From NCBI GenBank assembly GCA_016281335.1, contig JAEEIK010000111.1, positions 1 through 64,000 on the forward strand: a stretch of DNA of 64,000 nucleotides, in the 5' to 3' direction. Origin of the DNA: Lachnospiraceae bacterium. GTDB lineage: Bacteria; Bacillota; Clostridia; Lachnospirales; Lachnospiraceae. Position numbers and translations under genes: made by a program. The notes under the pieces were generated by a model. It was given only the letters and a program-made list of their open reading frames with translations, ran no database searches and had not been told where the DNA came from. Shown here piece after piece: positions 8,137 to 15,557 of this stretch. Numbering within the stretch: position 1 is the stretch's first letter; each line of letters opens with the position of its first letter.

Positions 8137-8174
8137 AACCCTTACCAATATACAGAAAAAGGAGATATAAAATC

Positions 8175-8411
8175 ATGATGCTTCATCCTTCTTACACAGA
8201 CCTTATGGAAGTGGTAAATGCGGATACCGAACCGGGAGAAACTCCCGTTGTCAATTCCCGTTATTCCATAGTTATGGCTACAGCTAAGAGAGCAAGACAA
8301 CTGATAGGCGGTTCACCCGCTACTATCCATGCGGTAGGAAAGAAGCCGCTTTCAATAGCAGTGAAAGAGCTTTGGGACGGTTCAGTCCGCATACTCGGTG
8401 ACGAGGCTTGA
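8175..8411 (+). CDS. rpoZ: RNA polymerase omega subunit
   Basis: 78 residues, matching omega subunits of Clostridia. LMEVVNADTEPGETPVVNSRYSIVMATAKRARQLIGG contains the conserved RYxxVxxxAKRARQL motif. Omega helps assemble RNA polymerase. The gene lies between gmk and rimO in a single transcription unit. AAAGGAGAT precedes the ATG; a second ATG one codon later is also possible. Confidence 0.93.
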   Translation: MMLHPSYTDLMEVVNADTEPGETPVVNSRYSIVMATAKRARQLIGGSPATIHAVGKKPLSIAVKELWDGSVRILGDEA

Positions 8412-9745
8412 GTGAAAAAGTAATGCTCGTATCCCTCGGGTGCGACAAGAACCTGGTGGATTCGGAAATGATGCTCGGCACACTAGACGGGGCGGGGTAT
8501 ATGCTTACGTCTGATCCGGAAGAAGCGGATGTGATAGTGGTCAACACCTGCTGCTTCATAATGGATGCCAAGGAAGAGAGCATCAATACACTCATAGAAT
8601 ACGGCAGATATAAAAAAGAGGGACGGCTGAAAGCGCTGATAGCTGCAGGCTGTCTCGCTGAACGTTATACGGAAGAAATCCACAGCGAACTTCCGGAAGT
8701 GGATGCAATAGTCGGCATCAGTTCTTTTGACAGGATAGCGGAAGTCATAGAAAACGTGCTGACCGGCAGGGGTTCAGATGCAAAGGACGCCAAGTCCAGA
8801 CTGATATACGGAAAGAAAAGAATGCTCTCTACAGGAGGGCATTATGCTTATCTGAAGATAGCAGAGGGCTGCGACAAGCGCTGTACCTATTGTGTGATAC
8901 CTTCAGTCAGGGGCCCTTACCGTTCGGTCCCGATGGAAGAGCTGCTGAAGGAAGCAGAGGAGCTTGTTCAGGGAGGAGTCAGGGAACTGATACTCGTAGC
9001 CCAGGAGACCACCCGTTACGGCGAGGATCTATACGGTGAGAAAAAGCTTTCGGAGCTGATCGAAAAGCTCTGCGCCATAGAAGATTTAGCCTGGGTAAGG
9101 CTTCTGTATTGCTATCCCGAGGAGATAGATGATAAACTGATAGAGGTAATGGAGAAGGAAGAGAAGTTCTGTCATTACCTTGATATGCCCATTCAGCACA
9201 GTGAAGATGAGATACTGAAGCGGATGGGAAGGAGAACGAACAGGAAAGAGATCGAGGAAAAGATAGAGAGCTTAAGGAAGCGGATCCCGGACATAGCTTT
9301 AAGGACCACGCTGATAGCGGGCTTCCCGGGAGAAACTTCGGAAGAACATGAAGCGCTTAAGGAATTCGTCGAAAAGATGCGCTTTTCCAGACTCGGAGTA
9401 TTTCCCTATTCGGCCGAAGAAGATACGCCTGCGGCGGCTATGGATGGTCAGATAGATGAGGAAGAAAAGAGACGCCGCGCGGATGTGATCATGGATCTGC
9501 AGCAGGGACTTGCCTTTGAAGCTGCAAAGAACATGAAGGGCAGGATCATACGCTGCATGGTGGAAGGAAGGATACCCGAGGATAATGCGCTGGTGTGCAG
9601 AAGCTATATGGATGCGCCCGATGTGGACGGCTATGTCTTTGTTGAGAACGGGCCGGATCTTATGAGCGGCAGCATGCTGGATATAAGGATCATCGGAAGT
9701 GACGAATACGATCTGATCGGAGAGATATATAATGAATCTTGCTAA
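8408..9745 (+). CDS. rimO: Ribosomal protein S12 methylthiotransferase RimO
   Basis: Radical SAM enzyme that adds a methylthio group to the conserved Asp of ribosomal protein S12. 445 residues. The N-terminal MTTase domain (VSLGCDKNLVDSEMM) has cluster cysteines Cys12, Cys48/49 and Cys82. The radical SAM motif is CxxxCxxC at Cys155, Cys159 and Cys162, and a TRAM domain ends the protein. The family start MxxxLVSLGCDKN favours a TTG at 8408 that shares the rpoZ stop (TTGA); an ATG at 8423 would trim the first strand. It overlaps pgsA by 14 bp. Confidence 0.95.
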   Translation: MSEKVMLVSLGCDKNLVDSEMMLGTLDGAGYMLTSDPEEADVIVVNTCCFIMDAKEESINTLIEYGRYKKEGRLKALIAAGCLAERYTEEIHSELPEVDAIVGISSFDRIAEVIENVLTGRGSDAKDAKSRLIYGKKRMLSTGGHYAYLKIAEGCDKRCTYCVIPSVRGPYRSVPMEELLKEAEELVQGGVRELILVAQETTRYGEDLYGEKKLSELIEKLCAIEDLAWVRLLYCYPEEIDDKLIEVMEKEEKFCHYLDMPIQHSEDEILKRMGRRTNRKEIEEKIESLRKRIPDIALRTTLIAGFPGETSEEHEALKEFVEKMRFSRLGVFPYSAEEDTPAAAMDGQIDEEEKRRRADVIMDLQQGLAFEAAKNMKGRIIRCMVEGRIPEDNALVCRSYMDAPDVDGYVFVENGPDLMSGSMLDIRIIGSDEYDLIGEIYNESC

Positions 9746-10268
9746 TAAACTGACATTACTCAGAGTGTTTCTGATACCGTTTTTCGTATTTTTTCTGATG
9801 AGCAATGTGTTCGGTGACTATGGTAAATGGTTTGCGCTTGCAGTCTTTATCATAGCTTCGCTGACAGATATGCTGGACGGACAGATAGCCAGAAGAAAAA
9901 ACATGATCACGACTTTCGGAAAGTTCATGGATCCGCTGGCGGATAAGCTGCTGGTATGCAGCGCAATGATATGCTTTGTGGCCCTTAACCGGCTGGCAGC
10001 ATGGATTGTGATCATCATAATAGGAAGGGAATTCATAATCAGCGGCTTCAGGCTGATCGCGGCGGAAAAAGGCATAGTGATAGCTGCAGGCTGGTGGGGG
10101 AAGTTCAAGACAGCTTTCCAGATGTTTGCGGTGATACTGCTGATAGCCGATATCGATAAGCTTTGGCTGCTGACACAGATACTGGTATACATAGCGCTTG
10201 CGCTTACGATCATTTCGCTGGTCGATTATCTGGTAAAAAACAAAGACGTGATGAAGGACGTAAAGTGA
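9732..10268 (+). CDS. pgsA: CDP-diacylglycerol-glycerol-3-phosphate 3-phosphatidyltransferase
   Basis: Makes phosphatidylglycerol phosphate from CDP-diacylglycerol and glycerol 3-phosphate at the membrane. 178 residues with several transmembrane helices. The CDP-alcohol phosphotransferase motif DG-x2-AR-x8-G-x3-D-x3-D is complete (DGQIARR ... FGKFMDPLADK). It starts inside rimO and its TGA overlaps the GTG start of cinA, so translation is probably coupled along the operon. Confidence 0.95.
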   Translation: MNLANKLTLLRVFLIPFFVFFLMSNVFGDYGKWFALAVFIIASLTDMLDGQIARRKNMITTFGKFMDPLADKLLVCSAMICFVALNRLAAWIVIIIIGREFIISGFRLIAAEKGIVIAAGWWGKFKTAFQMFAVILLIADIDKLWLLTQILVYIALALTIISLVDYLVKNKDVMKDVK

Positions 10269-10756
10269 GAGAAGAAGCGAAAAAACTTGTTGAGCTTTTA
10301 AAAGAAGAAGGATTGAAGATGACCTGCGCCGAGAGCTGCACCGGAGGCATGATAGCTGCGGCAGTCACAGACATCGCAGGTTCTTCGGAAGTGTTTGAAA
10401 GAAGTTTCGTAACGTACTGCAACAGAGCCAAGCATGAGATGCTGGGAGTTAAGAAGAAAACCCTGAAGGAGTACGGCGCGGTAAGCAAAGAGACCGTTAA
10501 GGAGATGGCTCTCGGAGCGGCAGCTGCGGCAAAGGCGGATGTGGCAGTATCGGTATCGGGTATCGCAGGCCCCGGAGGCGGCAGCGAGGAGAAACCGGTG
10601 GGACTCGTATACATGGGAGTATATGTGAAAGGCCGGGTGAAAACAAAGAAGTTCAATTTCGAAGGAGATCGTGAGGCAGTAAGGAATGCTGCTACCGAGG
10701 CAGCGCTAAAGCTTGTTATCAAGCAGATCAGGAAGTGTGATGAACAGGACGGTTGA
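10265..10756 (+). CDS. CinA C-terminal domain nicotinamide-nucleotide amidohydrolase
   Basis: 163 residues corresponding to the stand-alone CinA C-terminal (PncC) domain, which hydrolyses the amide of nicotinamide mononucleotide. The family motifs CAESCTGGMIAA, SFVTYCNRAKHEMLGV, SVSGIAGPGGGSEEKPVGLVY and the final NAATEAAL segment are all present. The competence-associated N-terminal CinA domain is absent. Start GTG 10265 overlaps the pgsA stop (GTGA). It is followed by an overlapping glycosyltransferase gene rather than directly by recA. Confidence 0.9.
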   Translation: MREEAKKLVELLKEEGLKMTCAESCTGGMIAAAVTDIAGSSEVFERSFVTYCNRAKHEMLGVKKKTLKEYGAVSKETVKEMALGAAAAAKADVAVSVSGIAGPGGGSEEKPVGLVYMGVYVKGRVKTKKFNFEGDREAVRNAATEAALKLVIKQIRKCDEQDG

Positions 10757-11681
10757 GCTGATAGTTCCGTGTTATAATGAAGAGGCATGCATAGGGCTTT
10801 TTTATGATGCGGCGGCTGAAGTCTTTAATAATGAACTGAAAGCTTACGGGCTGAGGTTGCTGTTTGTAGATGACGGCAGCAGTGATAAGACGCTTGAAAA
10901 GATAAAGGAACTGGGCGCTAAGGATACGCGCGTGCATTATATCTCTTTTTCCTGTAATCAGGGAAAAGAAGCGGCGATCTATGCAGGACTGGAATACAGC
11001 TGCGGGGATTATGTGGCATTGATGGATGCGGATCTGCAGCATCCGCCTGCAATGATTGCGGATATGCTTAAAGCCGTGACAGAGGAAGGCTATGACAGCT
11101 GTGCGGCAAGAAGGCAGAGCAGGAAAGGCGAGGGGCTTATCAAACGCGCAGGTTCCGTGCTGTATTACGCTATAGTGAACCGCATGACCATGGTGGATCT
11201 GGTACCCGGAAGCACTGATTTCAGGCTGATGACAAGGCAGATGGCAGAGGCGGTGCTGAAGCTTTCCGAACGCGAACGTTTTACCAAAGGTATTTTCCAG
11301 TGGGTAGGTTTTAAGACCAAGTGGCTGGATTATCCGAATGTGGAAAGGGCAGCGGGAAAGTCGAGCTGGAAGCTTTCGGCGCTGTTCCAGTATGCACTGG
11401 CAGGCCTGTTCTCTTTTGCAAAGCATCCTCTCCGCTTTGCAGTATGGCTGGGGAGCATCAATGTGATCGCGGCTGTTATATACGGCCTGGTGATGCTCAT
11501 TAACGATGAGGCGGACACAGGGAATGTGACCCTGTTCTTTATAATATTCTTCGGCGGTTTCCTGATGACCATACTCGGGATCATCGGTGAGTACCTGGCC
11601 AGGATATACATGGAAGTAAAACAGAGACCGATCTATATAATCAAAGAGACTGATATCACGAAGGGAGAAAGCAATGGCTAA
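10740..11681 (+). CDS. Family 2 glycosyltransferase, DPM1/GtrB-like, membrane bound
   Basis: 313 residues. The N-terminal GT2 domain has VPCYNEE, the nucleotide-binding DDGSSDKT and the metal-binding DADLQHPP. Two C-terminal transmembrane helices (about 235-255 and 268-292) end in a short cytoplasmic tail. Such enzymes transfer sugars to polyprenyl phosphate on the inner face of the membrane. The ATG at 10740 is chosen because the protein then begins MNRTVELIVPCYNEE, as in the family; it overlaps cinA by 17 bp. With the next, overlapping gene (NeuB-like) it forms a two-gene insert between cinA and recA. Donor sugar and acceptor unknown. Confidence 0.88.
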   Translation: MNRTVELIVPCYNEEACIGLFYDAAAEVFNNELKAYGLRLLFVDDGSSDKTLEKIKELGAKDTRVHYISFSCNQGKEAAIYAGLEYSCGDYVALMDADLQHPPAMIADMLKAVTEEGYDSCAARRQSRKGEGLIKRAGSVLYYAIVNRMTMVDLVPGSTDFRLMTRQMAEAVLKLSERERFTKGIFQWVGFKTKWLDYPNVERAAGKSSWKLSALFQYALAGLFSFAKHPLRFAVWLGSINVIAAVIYGLVMLINDEADTGNVTLFFIIFFGGFLMTILGIIGEYLARIYMEVKQRPIYIIKETDITKGESNG

Positions 11682-12555
11682 CGCAGTAATCAAAGTAGGG
11701 GATCGTGAGATAGGAAACAATGACATGCCTTATTTCATCGCAGAGATAGGCATCAATCACAACGGGGATATGCAGATCGCAAAGAAGCTGATGGATGCGG
11801 CTTTTGCCTGCGGCTGGGATTGTGTAAAATTCCAGAAGAGGAACCCTGATAAAGCCGTTCCCGAGGCACAGAAGGGTGTGATGAGACAGACACCCTGGGG
11901 CGAGATGACCTACCTTGATTACAAGAAGAGAGTGGAATTTGAAAAGCCCGAATATGATGAGATAGACAGCTACTGCAGGAATAAGCCTCTCATGTGGACC
12001 GCTTCCCCCTGGGATCTGGACAGTCTTGATTTCCTGATGCAGTACGATGTGCCTTTTATAAAGATAGCTTCTGCCGGAAACGGCATAGATGAACTGATCA
12101 AAGCCGCCTGCAAGACCGGTAAGCCGATCTTCATGTCGGACGGCATGACGACTCAGGAAGAGCTGGATCATGCGGTTAAGATTCTTGAGGATTTCGGAAA
12201 CGGGGATTATGTGCTGCTTCATACCAATTCGACTTATCCTGCAGCGGTTAATACCCTGAATCTCTCCTATATGCAGACCATGAAGGAGAGATATAACTGC
12301 ATAGTAGGTTACAGCGGACATGAGCAGAACCTGGAACCTACGGTTGCGGCCTGCATACTGGGCGCAAAGGTAATAGAAAGACATGTGACCCTTTCACATG
12401 AACTTTGGGGTACCGACCAGAAAGCCAGTCTTGAGATCAACGCAATGTACATGCTGAGAAACCGTTGCATGGATATACCTGCAATGCTGGGTGACGGTGT
12501 CAAGACCATGGATGAGGGTGAAAAGAAGATCAGGGAAAAGCTTAAAGGATATTGA
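11674..12555 (+). CDS. NeuB-like N-acetylneuraminate synthase family protein lacking SAF domain
   Basis: 293 residues. It has the NeuB TIM-barrel signature: FIAEIGINHNGD near residue 22, DCVKFQKR, IKIASAGN, CIVGYSGHEQ and the catalytic-loop segment ERHVTLSHELWGTDQKASLE. NeuB enzymes condense phosphoenolpyruvate with N-acetylmannosamine or related sugars to give nonulosonic acids. The protein stops soon after the barrel and lacks the C-terminal SAF (antifreeze-like) domain of full sialic acid synthases. No CMP-sialate synthetase or epimerase gene is nearby, so the product may not be sialic acid. It overlaps the glycosyltransferase by 8 bp. Confidence 0.82.
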   Translation: MANAVIKVGDREIGNNDMPYFIAEIGINHNGDMQIAKKLMDAAFACGWDCVKFQKRNPDKAVPEAQKGVMRQTPWGEMTYLDYKKRVEFEKPEYDEIDSYCRNKPLMWTASPWDLDSLDFLMQYDVPFIKIASAGNGIDELIKAACKTGKPIFMSDGMTTQEELDHAVKILEDFGNGDYVLLHTNSTYPAAVNTLNLSYMQTMKERYNCIVGYSGHEQNLEPTVAACILGAKVIERHVTLSHELWGTDQKASLEINAMYMLRNRCMDIPAMLGDGVKTMDEGEKKIREKLKGY

Positions 12556-12672
12556 TACTTGAAGCTTTAACAAAGCTGTGTTATCATATGCTTGTTTATG
12601 TTGTTCTGGGCCTGTATTAACGCAGGCATCTTGTGATATTGTTTTGGTCATGGATTTCATAAAAAAATTATG

Positions 12673-12701
12673 TTGACAAAATCGAACAAATGTTTTATTG
12701 T
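12673..12701 (+). promoter_or_regulatory. recA promoter
   Basis: TTGACA (12673-12678), 17-bp spacer, TATTGT (12696-12701), about 65 bp before recA. A LexA-type box fills most of the spacer. No clear terminator separates it from the NeuB-like gene upstream. Confidence 0.75.
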
Positions 12702-12721
12702 TTTAAAAGAACATTTGTTCG
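12683..12721 (+). promoter_or_regulatory. Two LexA (SOS) boxes at the recA promoter
   Basis: CGAACAAATGTTTT (12683-12696) overlaps the promoter spacer and AGAACATTTGTTCG (12708-12721) lies just after the -10 element. Both match the Gram-positive SOS consensus CGAAC-N4-GTTCG; the second is nearly perfect and palindromic. Their centres are 25 bp apart. Confidence 0.88.
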
Positions 12722-12766
12722 GGGTATTAGTATTACACATAAACCGAAAAGGAGAATGATACATTT

Positions 12767-13837
12767 ATGGAAAGAGAAGAAAAATTAAAAGCACTTGAAG
12801 CAGCAATGTCACAGGTAGAGCGTCAGTTCGGAAAGGGCGCGGTGATGAAACTCGGAGATCCCGCATCAAAGCTCAACGTGGAGACCATACCCACAGGTTC
12901 GCTGAGCCTGGACATAGCTCTCGGCCTTGGCGGAATACCCAAGGGAAGAGTAGTTGAGATATACGGCCCCGAATCATCAGGAAAGACCACCGTTACACTT
13001 CATATGATAGCTGAGGTACAGAAGAGAGGCGGCATAGCAGGATTCATAGATGCCGAGCATGCGCTTGATCCCGTATATGCGGCAGCCATAGGCGTAGATG
13101 TGGACAACCTCTACATCAACCAGCCGGATTACGGCGAGCAGGGGCTTGAGATAGCCGAGACAATGGTAAGGAGCGGCGCTATGGATATAGTAGTCATCGA
13201 CTCCGTTGCAGCTCTTACACCCAAGGCTGAGCTGGAAGGCGAGATGGGAGATTCCCACGTAGGTCTGCAGGCAAGGCTGATGTCTCAGGCATTAAGAAAG
13301 CTGGCAGGCGCTATCAGCAAGTCCAACTGTACGGTGGTGTTCATCAACCAGCTTCGTGAGAAAGTCGGTGTATTCTACGGCAATCCCCAGGTTACCACAG
13401 GCGGTAATGCGCTTAAGTACTACGCTTCGGTGCGTATGGAGATACGCCGCGTGGAGCAGCTCAAGAACGGCGGCGAATTCGTTGGTAACAGGACCAGAGC
13501 CAAGATAGTAAAGAATAAGGTGGCTCCTCCTTTCAAAGAGGCAGAGTTTGACATCATGTTCGGTGAGGGCATCTCTTACGAGGGCGACCTGCTGGATCTG
13601 GCAGCTGACATAGATGTGATCAACAAGAGCGGCGCATGGTATGCGTTTAACGGTGAGAAGATAGGCCAGGGGCGTGAGAATGCAAAGCAGTATTTAAAGG
13701 ATCATCCCGATATCTGCGCCGAGATAGACAGCAAGGTAAGGACACATTACAATATCGGCGGTTCACCTTCGGAGCTGGATATCAAGACCAAGAAACCGGC
13801 CAAGGCTTCTAAGAAGGCAGATGCGGATGAAGCGTGA
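12767..13837 (+). CDS. recA: Recombinase RecA
   Basis: 356 residues, full length. Walker [10 protein letters not shown] (67-75), then the [36 protein letters not shown] region described here by its parts: Walker [10 protein letters not shown], loop L1 [10 protein letters not shown] and loop L2 around [15 protein letters not shown]. It forms filaments on single-stranded DNA, promotes strand exchange and stimulates LexA self-cleavage. AAAAGGAGA precedes the ATG. It is controlled by the two SOS boxes upstream and overlaps recX by 17 bp. Confidence 0.98.
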   Translation: MEREEKLKALEAAMSQVERQFGKGAVMKLGDPASKLNVETIPTGSLSLDIALGLGGIPKGRVVEIYGPESSGKTTVTLHMIAEVQKRGGIAGFIDAEHALDPVYAAAIGVDVDNLYINQPDYGEQGLEIAETMVRSGAMDIVVIDSVAALTPKAELEGEMGDSHVGLQARLMSQALRKLAGAISKSNCTVVFINQLREKVGVFYGNPQVTTGGNALKYYASVRMEIRRVEQLKNGGEFVGNRTRAKIVKNKVAPPFKEAEFDIMFGEGISYEGDLLDLAADIDVINKSGAWYAFNGEKIGQGRENAKQYLKDHPDICAEIDSKVRTHYNIGGSPSELDIKTKKPAKASKKADADEA

Positions 13838-14294
13838 AGATCTGAGTCCTGAAGCGTTGCTTAAACGTGCAAAGCAGAGACTGCTCTTTCTTCTGGACAA
13901 GCGGGATTATACGGCTTATCAGCTCAAGGAAAAGCTGAAGAAGGGCGGATATCCCGAAGAAGTGATAAACTCTGCGGTAGCATATGTGGTCAATATGGGT
14001 TTTGTAAATGACAAAAGCTACGCAAAACGCTATATAGAATCCAGGAAGCAGAGCAGAAGCCTAAGGCGGATAGAGCAGGATCTTTATCTTAAGGGTATCG
14101 GCAGGGAGCTGGTGAAAGAATGTCTGGAAGAAGCCGGTGAGGTTGATGAGAGACCGGGCATTATGAGGATGCTTGAAAAGCGGCGCTATGATCCTGAAAG
14201 TGCGGATCCGGCGGAGAAAAGAAAACAGTTCAGCTATCTGCTGGGAAAAGGCTATAAGCCTGCGGACATAAGGATCTGTCTGGAAAGCGTATAA
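13821..14294 (+). CDS. recX: Regulatory protein RecX
   Basis: 157 residues made of three-helix repeats typical of RecX, with [22 protein letters not shown] and [21 protein letters not shown]. RecX binds RecA filaments and limits their activity. The start lies inside the 3' end of recA (ATG 13821, or ATG 13827 two codons later), so translation is coupled. Its terminator lies inside the end of the convergent TetR gene. Confidence 0.9.
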   Translation: MRMKREDLSPEALLKRAKQRLLFLLDKRDYTAYQLKEKLKKGGYPEEVINSAVAYVVNMGFVNDKSYAKRYIESRKQSRSLRRIEQDLYLKGIGRELVKECLEEAGEVDERPGIMRMLEKRRYDPESADPAEKRKQFSYLLGKGYKPADIRICLESV

Positions 14295-14297
14295 GTA

Positions 14298-14834
14298 TTA
14301 TAAGTTATCAATGAGAGCGGGGAGGCTTGCTTCAAAGAAAGAAGCGAACTTTTCCCCGCTCTTTTCATTGGGTTCGGGCATGCCTGATTTGAGCCAGTCA
14401 AGCAGCAGGCCTTTTAAAGTCAGTTCATACATATGGCAGATATCATCGATATTGCCCGCCTTATTTCCCGAAGCGGCAGCTACGTATTTATGCACGAGAT
14501 CTACGGTTACTGTATCCAGGTATTTATAAAGTATGCCGGGATCCTTAGACCTGTAGATATGGAGTATGATCTTTTTATATTTAAAAAGCATGGAAGCACG
14601 AAGTCTGTATTCCTCCTGTATGGAGGTGAGAGGTTCCGACAGGATCAGGCGGATCTCGCGCCTGAAGATGTGATCCAGCACATCCATCAGATCCTCGAAG
14701 TGATAATAAAAAGTATTACGGTTGATGCCGCAGGCTTCGCAGAGTTTCTTCACATTGATCTTTTCAAGGGATTCCTTCTCCAGCATTTCAATGAAAGTGG
14801 AAAGTATTAGTTCGTAGGTATTCTCGTTAGTCAT
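14298..14834 (-). CDS. TetR/AcrR family regulator
   Basis: 178 residues. The N-terminal helix-turn-helix is recognisable (ILSTFIEMLEKESLEKINVKKLCEACG, then INRNTFYYHFEDLMDVLDHIF). The C-terminal half is a ligand and dimerisation domain like that of DhaS-type members. It is the second gene of a leftward unit with the other TetR gene, 26 bp apart, and ends 3 bp from the recX stop. Ligand unknown; perhaps a co-regulator of the MMPL divergon. Confidence 0.85.
   Translation of the reverse strand: MTNENTYELILSTFIEMLEKESLEKINVKKLCEACGINRNTFYYHFEDLMDVLDHIFRREIRLILSEPLTSIQEEYRLRASMLFKYKKIILHIYRSKDPGILYKYLDTVTVDLVHKYVAAASGNKAGNIDDICHMYELTLKGLLLDWLKSGMPEPNEKSGEKFASFFEASLPALIDNL
14314..14365 (+). terminator. 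recA-recX terminator inside the convergent TetR gene
   Basis: AGAGCGGGGA (14314-14323) pairs with TCCCCGCTCT (14353-14362), with an inner GCTTC/GAAGC stem and a T run at 14362-14365. It lies 20 bp after the recX stop, entirely within the last codons of the opposing TetR gene. Confidence 0.6.
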
Positions 14835-14860
14835 GTCCGTTCCCTTTCTTTAATTATCCA

Positions 14861-15439
14861 TCATTTCCTGTATTGTATAAGTATGGCGGAGATCGCCAGG
14901 AGCAGATGAGGCTTCAATTCTTCTATATTAACAGGCTCATTGCTTACGATGGCGCTGTAGGAGGCGCTGCCTGTAAGTTCCAGTATCAGGTAGAGCATGA
15001 TCTCGGGATCGCGGTAGGCTCCGCCGCTCATGGCAATGGCTTCTTCTAAAAGGCCGCTCTTTGATAAGGCGGAGTAGCCGAAGTTCTTGACAAGAAAGCT
15101 TGCCAGCAGCCTGTCTTCCGCCAGTATGTCCATTGACCGGGAGATAAGGCTAAGGAGCTTGTCTTCAAAACTCATGTCTTCCGTGATGCCGGATTCTTCC
15201 CAGGCGCGTTTAAGTATCTGTTCTGCCTTATGGGCGGTGATGCGGCTCCGCAGGTCGTACTTGTCCTTAAAATACAGATAAAAAGTTCCCTTGGCTACTT
15301 TGGCTTTTTCAGCGATCTCTGAGATGGAAGTGTTGCCGAAGCCCTGATTTGTAAAAAGTTCAAAAGCCGCATCCATCAGAGCATGCTGTTTGAGAGCTTT
15401 TTTCACTGTATTTTTCGGGCTTTCTTCTTTCTTTTCCAT
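14861..15439 (-). CDS. TetR/AcrR regulator of the MMPL divergon
   Basis: 192 residues. Residues 15-60 carry a clear TetR helix-turn-helix (LMDAAFELFTNQGFGNTSIS, EIAEKAKVAKGTFYLYFKDK). The C-terminal part is a helical ligand domain. It faces the MMPL transporter gene across a 118-bp region with two perfect copies of a TGACC-GTT-GGTCA palindrome, which makes it the likely repressor of both its own gene and the transporter operon. Ribosome binding site AAAGGAG precedes the ATG. Confidence 0.9.
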   Translation of the reverse strand: MEKKEESPKNTVKKALKQHALMDAAFELFTNQGFGNTSISEIAEKAKVAKGTFYLYFKDKYDLRSRITAHKAEQILKRAWEESGITEDMSFEDKLLSLISRSMDILAEDRLLASFLVKNFGYSALSKSGLLEEAIAMSGGAYRDPEIMLYLILELTGSASYSAIVSNEPVNIEELKPHLLLAISAILIQYRK

Positions 15440-15452
15440 TCTTTCTCCTTTC

Positions 15453-15474
15453 AGACACTTTTTAAAAAGTGTCT
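15453..15474. promoter_or_regulatory. Perfect 22-bp palindrome at the TetR/MMPL divergon
   Basis: AGACACTT and AAGTGTCT half-sites flank a TTTAAA centre, giving a perfect 22-bp palindrome between the TetR start codon and operator 1. Its sequence differs from the TGACC operators, so it may bind another regulator, for example the second TetR protein. Confidence 0.6.
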
Positions 15475-15475
15475 A

Positions 15476-15504
15476 TTGACCGTTGGTCATTTTTGAATTA
15501 TCTT
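15476..15504 (+). promoter_or_regulatory. Promoter of the MMPL operon
   Basis: TTGACC (15476-15481), 17-bp spacer, TATCTT (15499-15504). The -35 hexamer lies inside operator 1. Confidence 0.65.
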
Positions 15505-15533
15505 GAGTCTAACATAAAAATGACCGTTGGTCA
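15477..15533. promoter_or_regulatory. Paired TetR operators TGACCGTTGGTCA
   Basis: Two identical perfect palindromes TGACCGTTGGTCA at 15477-15489 and 15521-15533, centres 44 bp apart (about four helical turns). Each contains the -35 element of one of the two divergent promoters. Confidence 0.88.
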
Positions 15534-15534
15534 A
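15506..15534 (-). promoter_or_regulatory. Promoter of the TetR operon
   Basis: On the minus strand TTGACC (15534-15529), 17-bp spacer, TAGACT (15511-15506). The -35 lies inside operator 2, mirroring the MMPL promoter. Confidence 0.6.
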
Positions 15535-15557
15535 GAATGAAAAAAGAGGTGAGTTTT

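Noticed and set aside
10728-11726. Minus-strand frame of 332 codons opposite the glycosyltransferase.
   Set aside because: Antisense to a well-supported GT2 gene; composition is rich in His, Arg and Ser as expected of a shadow.
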